Shown piece by piece: positions 55,858-64,000 of a DNA stretch of 64,000 nt. The notes under the pieces are model-generated. The model ran no database searches, was not told the DNA's origin, and saw only the letters and a list, made by a program, of their open reading frames with translations. This DNA comes from Isoetes taiwanensis (lineage: Eukaryota; Streptophyta; Lycopodiopsida; Isoetales; Isoetaceae), in contig JAJEKV010000013.1 of the NCBI GenBank assembly GCA_021234155.1, positions 13,557,877 through 13,621,876 on the forward strand. The letters are read 5' to 3'. Position 1 is the first letter of the stretch. Each line of letters starts with the position of its first letter. The position numbers and the translations under genes were made by a program.

Positions 55858-56150
55858 ATCAGACTAGTTGCAGTCTGCATTGTATGAGTAGGCAAATACT
55901 TGCTTTACGAAAAAATAAATCAACTTCAGGGTTTTAGTCTACAATTTTTTATCAGTATTTCTCTTTTCCAATTCTCGATTCTGCTGTAAATTATCTGCTG
56001 TAAATTATGAACATCTTTTCCCTCCAATGGTTTTAATGGCATGTATTTATTTGCATATAATGATTTATCAAAGAAGCACTTAGACTTAATGATCCACTAG
56101 ATTCCTACAAGCTTTCTTATTTTAAATACAATCATATTGATTTTTAAATT
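55858..56150. other. AT-rich sequence after the MYB relic
   Basis: Nothing recognised; possibly old MYB 3' UTR. TGCTGTAAATTATC occurs twice near 55985. Confidence 0.45.
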
Positions 56151-56560
56151 GTAGTATATATTATTGTTTGAATGTATGCCATGTGGCAATATTTGATTGG
56201 TTAGAAGATATGTTAGAAACATCAATGTTTTTTCTATATGTCATAATAATAATTCTTTATTTAAAAATGTATGCCACGTGTCGATATTTGATTAGTTAAA
56301 ATCATTTTTTTTATTTAAAAAGTATACTACGTGTCAGTATTTCATTAGCTAAAAGGCAATTAGAAACAACACCTTGTTTTTCCTATATGTTATTATAATG
56401 CTGTTTTACATCTCCTTATTTTAGAAAAACAATACTTAATAGCACTAAAAACAATAGATAGATTTCAATAACACGTGTCGTTCTTTTGTAAATAACATGT
56501 GGTTTTTTTAAAAACCATTGTTGTAAGTTAGTCTTTCACGTATAGCAATATTTAAATCTA
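56151..56560. repeat. degenerate repeats with ACGTG cores
   Basis: TATGCCATGTGGCAATATTT, TATGCCACGTGTCGATATTT and TATACTACGTGTCAGTATTT occur at about 56175, 56269 and 56323, with further CACGTGTCG and CATGTGG hits to 56505. Each is followed by GATTRGTTA-like sequence. The ACGTG cores resemble G-box/ABRE sites but may have no function here. Confidence 0.55.
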
Positions 56561-57060
56561 CGTGTCTTATTTTAAGGAAAAACAACACGTGGCTCCCCAA
56601 AAAAACAGCAGTCAAGAAAAAAATCACACGTCAAAAAAGTTCGGTAAAAACAACACTGAAAAAAAGGACACGTTGACAAAAAAACAAAAAAGTGCCAGAA
56701 AAACCACTGTGGGATTTTTTTGCCAAAAAACCACTGTCTCTTTGTGCAAATCCGGATAAACGGGCCACGTGGACTTTTGGGGCCATTTTGGTGTTGTTTT
56801 TGGCATAAAACAACACTTCCGTACAACTAAAAAACAACTATGGACCAAAAATTGGGGTCAGTGTGACAGAGGTCTGTGCATTTTCGAAATCAGTAAGATG
56901 AGAAAAGCACAAAAGTGTTGGAGGTACTAAAGACCATGGACTTGTCCTAAACTGTTGTATGTTTTTTTAATATTAGATCCCTTTTTTATTGTAATTTGGT
57001 GTTTATTAACACCACAAACGTTTAAAGAACTTTATAATTCTCTGGTATGCAGTTCCCGTT
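56561..57060. other. AT-rich, A-run-rich stretch
   Basis: Repeated runs of A and ACAACAC-type phrases. Short lysine-rich frames are composition artefacts. No gene. Confidence 0.5.
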
Positions 57061-57665
57061 ATAATGGGCTCAAATAAAGCACGAGTCAACAATTTTCAAG
57101 TCAACAAGTGTGAATCACCCTCAAGCATTTGGTAAAGCATAACTCAACAATTTTGACCTATGCTATTCTATGCATTATGTTAAGGCATAAATTGTGTAAG
57201 TCAACAACTTTCAAGTCAAGAAGTGTGAATCACCCCAAACAAATATTTGACTTTTATTGACCAAATCTTTGGTAAAGCGTAAGTCAACAGTTTTCAAGTC
57301 AAAAAATGTGAATCACCCCCAAGCAAATGTTTGACTTTTATTGACCAAATCTTTGGTAAAGCGTAAGTCAACAATTTTCAAGTCAAGAAGTGTGAATCAC
57401 CCCCAAGCAAATGTTTGACTTTTATTGACCAACATCTTTGGTAAAGTGTAAGTCAACAATTTTCAAGTCAACAAGTATGAATCACCTCCAAGCATAAGTC
57501 AACAATTTTGACCTATGCTATTCTATGCATTATGTTAAGGCATATTGTGTAAGACAACAATTTTCAAGTCAACAAGTGTGAATCACCCCCTTTGTTACAT
57601 GTTTGACTTTCATTGACCAACATGTTTGGTGAAGCGTAAGTCAACAATTTTGAAGTCAACAAGCA
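57061..57665. repeat. 84-85-bp tandem repeat rich in TTGAC
   Basis: About six units with AAGTCAACAATTTTCAAGTC, GTGAATCACCCCCAAGC and TTGACTTTTATTGACCAA. GGTAAAGC-type anchors at 57271, 57355 and 57440 give the period. Some units lack the middle part. Each full unit has TTGACT and TTGACC on plus and two GTCAA on the same strand, that is several W-box cores. Confidence 0.85.
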
Positions 57666-57901
57666 ATTTACACTAACTAATTATAATTACAATTACTAAA
57701 CAAGTGCCAATGATTGATGTCCAAAAAAGAATGGCCATTTAAGGATAGATATTTTTTTTTTTAATGTTTTAGAAAATAAAATTATCGCCATTTCGAGGTA
57801 AGTATTTGTATCCTACTAAATCATTACGGTTAAGATACTAATGGTACGAAATCCTAAAATCGTAGCCTACGAAATTAATTTCACGCCAGCCTTTATAGGC
57901 T
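57666..57901. other. AT-rich spacer
   Basis: No feature recognised. Confidence 0.5.
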
Positions 57902-58370
57902 ATGACCATGAGGGAGAAGCATCGTCAATTTCTCCCAAATAGAATGCCAAAGCGCTGTCGCTCTCCCTCCCGCTCTGCTTCCCCTTCCCCTGGCCCTTCC
58001 AAGCGTCGGGCCTTGCTTTCCTTACCTTTGGCACAGGTCCTTGCAAGTTATGGCATAGGATCTTGGACAATTCCTTTGCAGGAGCCCAATGTTGAAACCA
58101 ATTCTGTCGAGAATTCTTTTGAGAGCCTTGAGCAGCAGCCTCAGTACAACAGCTCCTCTTCTGAAAGCTCTGAAGACTCTCTTTCTGAGCTTTCATAAGA
58201 GGTGGATTCCTCACAATTTGATTCCTCTGACATGGATTCTTCCGAGGAGCAGATTGATTCAGAAGATGAAAACTGGAGCGAACATGAGACGACCAGCGAA
58301 GAAGAAGACCCGGACGAAGAAGAAGAAGAATTTTTTTTGGAATTTCAAAATTGGCTGGAGAGTAAGTAGC
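57902..58370 (+). pseudogene. small serine-rich and acidic frame
   Basis: From 57902 or the ATG at 57944 (MPKRCRSPSRSASPSPG) the frame gives an SP/SR-rich basic start, a short globular stretch (LPLAQVLASYGIGSWTIPLQ) and a serine/glutamate-rich end. TAA at 58196 is followed in the same phase by SSEEQIDSEDENWSEHETTS, polyglutamate and TAG at 58368. The basic-to-acidic layout is seen in some transposon and nuclear proteins, but I recognise no family. Confidence 0.35.
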
Positions 58371-58746
58371 ATGCAATTTCAAGATGATTTTGCTGTGAAT
58401 TGGATGTTGGTCTGGTTGGGGAGCCAGGTTCAACACAGACAAACATACCACTTGACCTTTCTAGTGACAAATGCAACCCAAATGATCTAATAGGATTCTG
58501 ATTCATAAAATTTCTTTGCGAGGGAAAAAGGCTAAACAAAAAGCTTCAATTCTCAACTACTATAGTAAGAAGAATAAAAGAAAATAGTAAAAAAGTTAAT
58601 ACTCTGAATGCATCTTGAAGAAGCTTGTGGGAGTATTTCCAGCTCTCTCCTTTAAAAATAATGGAAGTGGCAGCAAGCGCTGCAACAACTTTTGTGCCTA
58701 AAGATGTCTCATGATATGGTAAGTTTTTAAGCCTAATATAAGAATA
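58371..58746. other. spacer before the LINE 3' end
   Basis: No gene recognised. Confidence 0.5.
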
Positions 58747-58938
58747 TAAGATAAGATAAGATAATTTTTTATCGTCCGCGAAAACCCAAAGGGTTATGGG
58801 ACCCATACAAGAAAAGGGGGCAGAAGCCCAAAAATACAAAAGATGGGGCATAAGCCCGATCACCATGACAAAGGAAAAATATGAACATAACAAAACATAA
58901 CAGAAATGATAATAAGTGTGCAAACACATGCATATGAG

Positions 58939-59800
58939 CTAAACATAACCAAACCACGGGTTCTGAGGCCACTGGTCTCGGACGATCGCTGTGCCTCCCC
59001 GATACACTGCCCATTTCCGCTGGAGTCTAGCCTCTCGCACCTTACATAGCTCCTGGCGCCGTCTGGTCAGCTGGAGTGGAGAGAGATCCTCCTGAACTGA
59101 GAACTGGGTGTCTTTCAAATGACTTCCATGCTGAAGGACGTACAGCCTGTCCCGCAGGCTACTGAACTGCACGACGATATGGCGGGGTCGATCTGGCCTC
59201 TGAGCCCCAACCCTGCACGCTGTAACCATGGCGGGCCTTTGAATATGCATAATCTCTGTGAAGAAGTTAGCTGCCTGCTCTACATCTAAGGCAGGACTTG
59301 CCTCTGGCAGCCCGACAATGCGCAAATTCAAGCTTCTGTCTATTGTTGCCCGAGCAAATTCTGTCGACTGCGTATTCCTAGGATCCTCCTGCATGGGACT
59401 GTGCTTCTGTGCTTGCTCTTGTGTGCCATCATGATCTATATCAATCACCTCCACATCGGCAGTCCTACAAGCCTCTGTTTCCACCCCGTTATCAGTACCT
59501 GCGCTCACGAGGGTCTGGGTTTGGGCATCAGTATAGGATGTTGGGCAAGAGGAGGGAGATGACTCTGAGGTACCTGCTTCCAAGATTCAAGGAAATGATG
59601 GGGCCTGCAAGAGATGCTTTCTGCAAGGTATCCAGAAGGAAATGCTGGTCTGCCGAGGGCAGGAGCGGAAGAATTCGTGCTTGAAGCGAGGCATGCTGAT
59701 TTATTAGATCAAATTCTGAGAGCTGGAAATGTTCAAACCATGTGACACGCAGAAGATCTGCCCCAGTAAAGGTATGGCGACGTTGACCACGCTTAGCCAT
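58939..59800 (-). pseudogene. LINE ORF1 protein (L1-type RNA-binding)
   Basis: Starts MAKRGQRRHTFTGADLLRVT and runs to a frame change near 59590, then from MEAGTSESSPSSCPTSYTDA through an acidic linker. The RRM-like and C-terminal region contains RSLNLRIVGLPEASPALDVE, ACRVGAQRPDRPRHIVVQF, SVQEDLSPLQLTRRRQELC and KWAVYRGGTAIVRDQWP. This pattern (NLRIxGLPE, RPRxIxVxF, RR at the end) is that of L1-like ORF1 proteins, which coat the LINE RNA. It ends at 58939. One frameshift is visible. Confidence 0.8.
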
Positions 59801-59946
59801 GGGATATGGGCGCAGTGGAGATATGCGTTATGATTTCCCAAATAAACAAACAGGGCTGAAGCTGATTGCAAAATATGCGCCAACGAACTGGGCTGTGGGA
59901 ACTCAAGGCTCTATTCTAGGTAGACGGAAATCAAAGCTGGGAAAGT

Positions 59947-60063
59947 ATCCTGCTTAACAACCCTGGGCATAAAACAGTCTAAGACAATTCAAAGAAAGCT
60001 AAAACCCGGTACCTATGGCCGACATGTCCGATGATAGGCTATCCTGCTTAACAACCCTGGGCA
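59947..60063. repeat. short direct repeat in the LINE 5' region
   Basis: TATCCTGCTTAACAACCCTG occurs at about 59947 and 60041. It may be a tandem unit of the LINE 5' UTR/promoter. Confidence 0.6.
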
Positions 60064-60660
60064 AATAACTTGTTGCTGCAGACACAGGGCATGGCGGGCT
60101 GGATCAGATACCCCTCGTTCAATCGGGAGCCATTGTTGATGATGTCGAATCTGGAACTGTGGTACTTTCAACTGCGAACTTCCTGTTTTATTTAATGCTA
60201 GTACCTGCCCGCACAGATGCTACTTGAACAAAAAGGGCTTAGATGCCGAGAGAGGGCCGAGATGCTTGAAACATGCATGGTATGATGCCGAATCACCCAC
60301 AATCATCAGCCCTTGGTCCTGTGGTATTCTGGCAGGGGCCAAACCAGACCGGACTAGAATGGCAAAAGAATTAGGCTGAGGGCTCTTGCTGGATCTGCAG
60401 GTTGCTATGGAGTGGACGAATTCATAAGCTGGATGCTAGCCTGCCTGATTCCCAAACCACGTTGATGCTGAATCCTCCGACCTTGATGCTGAACGTTGCC
60501 GCTAAATCACTCTCCGGCCTTGATGCTGATCCCTTTTGCCTGCTATTGCTTGATGCTGGCCCATGAAGGGGCCGGGGCCTGGCGCCTTAGGCTAGGCGGT
60601 GCCGCCTTAGGCTGGGCGGGCGCGCCACAGGTGGTGGGTGGAAGAGGGGCCATAGAAAGA

Positions 60661-61257
60661 CATTATATGATCATTTTCATAGGACCCTGCACATAAGGAT
60701 AAAGCTTGTAGCACCTTGAATGCCCTCAATTTTCTTACATCCTTTGAAAGTCAAGTTCAATAATCAATAGCGAAACTCTGACTTCAATCACAGAAGCTGC
60801 AAAAGGGACATGGTAATGTACAATGATCATAGTACATGTGTATTAATGGCAAGATCGTTTAATGTTAGATGTTAGCCAACCCAATGTTTTGTTCTACCAT
60901 TGTATTGCATACATGTTAAATACTTGCTTTCACACCTTTATACTAGAGAAATATATTGGACATTTTTGTTCCTCCATGATAGCATCTTATATTATAATGT
61001 TATAGTGTAAGTGTTGGACCCAGCCCTAGATCTGACGGTCTAGATTATTTTGCCTAGATCGGACGGATGGGTGTTTTCGTGACTTTTCTTAGGGTTTTTT
61101 AACGCTTCGGCCTTCAGTTCACGGATATGGTTCGGATTTAGTCTTCAGGTCCCAGGTCCCATTTTGTGCAGTTTAGGTTGGAGCTATACATCGGCAATGG
61201 CGGCTGAGCAGCTTTGAGCAGAAGGAAACGGGTGGGGACAGAATCGAAGGCAGATCT
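60661..61257. other. AT-rich region, possible 5' flank of a gene
   Basis: No ORF with a domain. TTAGGGTTTTTTAACGC near 61090 resembles the AGGGTTT box found in 5' regions of some plant genes. Confidence 0.35.
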
Positions 61258-61391
61258 ATGGGGAGGCACCTCCGTCAGAGGCAGCATAAGGACCTTGACT
61301 CGCCCAAGTATAGCAACAACCATGGCCGTTCTCGCAGTCCTTTCTCACACTGGAAAATAACGAAAAGCTTGCCCATTTCCAAAACATCAGA
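61258..61391 (+). CDS. candidate first exon of an unrecognised gene
   Basis: The ATG at 61258 opens MGRHLRQRQHKDLDSPKYSN and continues through HGRSRSPFSHWKITKSLPIS. A consistent splice donor TCAGAG|GTATGC follows at 61391; the unspliced frame stops at 61428. The arginine/serine content could suit a nuclear protein. The region is GC-richer than what follows, as expected of an exon next to introns. No downstream exon could be chained with confidence, so this is only a candidate. Confidence 0.22.
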
Positions 61392-63630
61392 GGTATGCAT
61401 GGTATGGCCAAGTAGACTAGGCTTTTAAATGGAAGAACTTTGCAAAGGCGTGCTCAAGCATGATCTTAATGGCTTCTTTCCTTCTGTAAGTCATTTGCTA
61501 TAATGAAAGTTTTTGACTCATGCATGCTATTTTTTTTCAATTGCAAACCTAAAACAAGTTATCCAGGCATTTTATAATGGTGGGAAATCTGATGTAGATG
61601 CACCAATCTGTGTGCAAAGTTTATGTTCGGGTGTTTGGGATTGTCCATTTGATAATGTAGTCCATGTGCAAAATTTATGGTTGATTGTTTAGGATTCTCC
61701 GTTTGAGTTTTACATGCTTGCAATGTTCCAATCATTTGTCGGGTGCAGGCCTGGTGCAGGTGAATGCTTTCATGATCATGTAAGTTGATCTCTTTTTTAT
61801 CACACACTTTACTCATGTTTCATCATTTATCTAAAGCTTGAGCAAATATGATGCAGATAGCTAGGCATTAGAAAGAAGCCAAATTTGGTAAGTGTTGTGA
61901 TTCTCATTATTTCCCTGTTCTAAAGTAGTTGTTAATGCAAGGTTGTCATGGAAAACATTTGTGAAATAGGATCCCAATTCAGTGTCACAGAGGGGCTTCT
62001 GGCTGACTATGTATTTGTTTTGGATTTTTCAATTGTTCTTTCACGACATTTTATGATTTTAACTATTGCCAGTTCATCATGTCCATTCTATAACCCATAA
62101 GCTAGACAACAGGCATGCTGCATTATGGGCTAAGTACAACAGTCAACTAACAACATTAACAACTTAGAGCATTTGCCAGTATCATCTCCTGCATGATGTA
62201 AGAATCCATAAAGGAGAAAATAAAATTGTCTTCAGTGCCTTTATCAGGAGCAATGGGAGAATGGAAAACTTAACGAGTCTCTTTCTCCATGAAACTCAAG
62301 GTCATAGCAGAGAATATGTTGAAGATCAATATAATGCTACTTTGGCCACTAGCTCTCCCACTACCCCATAGTTATACAGCGTCGGTGTTAAAGAAGCTAA
62401 TTAGTGAGATGAAGCCGTACATTTTAGATGTTGGCCTTTGATCACTTTTGCATTTATGCACAAGGAAAGGCAGTGATTAATGAGCTTAGAAAAACATTTA
62501 TCACTTTCAGCACATCACATGAAAATACATCCCCATGAATTTGGTTGAGTTGGCCTATATGAAATCCAAGGGAAGGAGAATAGGATATGGTAGATTGTAT
62601 TGGCATATGATACTGGGAGACATAGCCAGAGATATTCAAAGCTCAAACTCTGTTTCAGGATGATCTAAGGCCAGAAATGGGGCTAGCAAGGTAGATCGAA
62701 AGACTAAAGAATTGGGTTTTGAGGCATTGGATAACTCAAGCAAAAAAACTCACAGATTTGGGAATTGAGCAGAAGATCCACTATGCCAGATCCAGCAGTT
62801 ATGCCAGATCCAGCAGTTATGCCAGAAAGAAAGATTGCCTTTTAAAAACTGTGCAACATTGTGGCTTCAGTTTCCATCATTATGCATCAGTAGAGGCAAA
62901 GCTGTAAGGAGAAAAAAAAGCAACATGCCAGGTTGCCAGAAGCCATTATAGAGAATCTTAATTCAGGTATCTCTAAGCATAATATTCTTTATTTTTATTA
63001 TGATAGGACACCCTTGGAGGTAAGAATACACACAAGGGCACCTGAGGCAAGATGCGAGAATACACAATAGGTTGCTGTTGAAAATATGCAAAAAGGGAGA
63101 TGCATCTATCTTTGTGTATCACTTTGCAACACCTTCATATTGACTCACAGGTTAGTAGAAGTAGACGTTATTGACAGATGGTCTTTCTTAGTTGTACATG
63201 CAAATACATTTGAACTCTTGCTGTTTATTATTATGCTTCCTTTCTTCTCTTCAAATATAAATGTTCATTTATGATAGATTAGAAGTAGTTGACCATAACC
63301 AATGCACGCATAAAGTTCTAAGAAACAATTCCATCTTTAGTTCACTTGATTCTTCAAAACGTTTCCTGTTTGCTACGTATCAACCATGTTTTTCCAGCAG
63401 ATTTGCAAAAGAAGATATTATAAATTTTCTACGCTGGAGTTTCTTCTGTTCAGAATAATAAGAGAGGATGTATATTTCTTACATGATTTCTTAGGAATTT
63501 ATTATTTGGGCAACAGCATAGATAATGCCTCCAAATACCTTGCTTATAAGGAATACTATATTGTGCTATATTCTTTGAATCTAAGTTATTTAAATAACTA
63601 AATCAATATTGTGATGATGCAAGCTCGCTG
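61392..63630. other. AT-rich sequence without recognised genes
   Basis: Only short frames. It could be introns of a gene starting at 61258. A 20-bp unit (TATGCCAGATCCAGCAGT-like) is repeated at 62778-62825. Confidence 0.4.
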
Positions 63631-63639
63631 GTGTTTATG

Positions 63640-63815
63640 TGAAAATTCTGTGGCCCTTCAATTAATTTGTCTATGTTGCAGGCTTTTGGAAATAACAATG
63701 TCTGGTCTGGTTTATTATGGAAAACTTCTGTTGCCCTTCAACTATTCTGCCCATGTTGCAGACTTTTGGAAATAATAATGTCTCCTGTCTGAATTAACAT
63801 GTCCAAACATCTGTT
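63640..63815. repeat. two-copy repeat, period about 80 bp
   Basis: GCCCTTCAA, ATGTTGCAG and CTTTTGGAAATAA-AATGTC recur in the same order at about 63652 and 63732. Confidence 0.7.
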
Positions 63816-64000
63816 GCAGGGAATTGATATGTTGAATTTTATAGAATATTAATGTTGATGCATGCAAGTAATTTTAGCTACAACAACTACAACGGCAAAT
63901 AATTGCAGCTCAGATTTTGTATTGCTTATAGTTTCAACATCTTATGTTCCGTATAACTGTATTCAAATATTGATGGGGCCCACACACTTCTGAACCCAGA
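63816..64000. other. AT-rich end of window
   Basis: Nothing recognised. Confidence 0.5.

Larger units (their letters stand above)
58747..60660 (-). mobile_element. L1-type LINE, ORF1 only
   Basis: Minus-strand element. At its 3' end (58747-58770) is a TTATCTTATCTTA tail preceded by a GC-richer 3' UTR (GGGTCCCATAACCC). ORF1 occupies 58939-59800, and GC-rich sequence that may be the 5' UTR extends to about 60660. No endonuclease or RT frame is present between ORF1 and the tail, so ORF2 is missing. The 5' boundary is approximate and no target duplication was found. Confidence 0.65.

Noticed and set aside
56562-56848. Lysine-rich plus and phenylalanine-rich minus frames
   Set aside because: They are composition artefacts of A-rich sequence without domains.

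Overview
This window is nuclear DNA of a land plant, and almost all of it is transposable elements nested in one another. The evidence for a plant is Ty1/copia and Ty3/gypsy LTR retrotransposons with plant-type primer sites, a hAT transposon with a GT-AG intron, an L1-type LINE relic, and an R2R3-MYB relic with the plant R3 intron position and a subgroup-9 (MIXTA-like) tail motif. A seed-free vascular plant (fern or lycophyte) is a guess of low confidence. I see no host gene that is clearly intact.

Layout. 1-10100: a Ty1/copia element whose 5' LTR lies outside the window. Its RT segment (about 2376-3721) is inverted in place, and its 3' LTR is split by a 5.37-kb DNA transposon (4690-10059). 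That transposon has diverged terminal inverted repeats and a perfect 15-bp target duplication. It carries a broken transposase-like gene (DFAENYS / SDG / HGKG motifs) and a convergent coiled-coil/RING-like gene. 10100-15800: low-copy AT-rich DNA with a tRNA-like head, several tandem or direct duplications and a MITE-like sequence. 15831-18244: a decayed gene related to the transposon's second gene, here ending in an FCP1/NLI-type HAD phosphatase fold whose catalytic aspartates are missing. 18260-19064: simple and tandem repeats.

19408-30786: a fold-back-like complex. Arms of a 19-bp minisatellite and its flanks occur in opposite orientations around a centre near 27.66 kb, which holds 312-326-bp tandem units. 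A hAT transposon (21701-26542) with an 8-bp target duplication and an apparently uninterrupted two-exon transposase has inserted into the left arm. It is the best candidate for a functional gene here.

30787-53391: a Ty3/gypsy element of non-chromovirus (Athila/Tat-like) type, inserted into the minisatellite with target duplication GGTGG. It encodes gag, protease, RT/RNase H, the zinc-binding N-terminus of integrase without its catalytic core, and a long extra coiled-coil ORF downstream of pol. Inside it sits a chromodomain Ty3/gypsy element (33417-46514, target duplication GACAA). Its 4.5-kb leader contains accessory reading frames, one of which ends in most of a histone H3. The outer reading frame runs in phase across the inner insertion.

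53392-64000: remains of the minisatellite family, a 5'-truncated R2R3-MYB pseudogene (55281-55857), several minisatellites including an 84-bp W-box-rich repeat, a small acidic frame, a minus-strand LINE with ORF1 but no ORF2, and about 3.3 kb of AT-rich DNA with at most one candidate first exon.

Order of events inferred from nesting: copia before the 15-bp-TSD transposon; fold-back arms before the hAT; minisatellite before the Athila/Tat-like element before the chromovirus.
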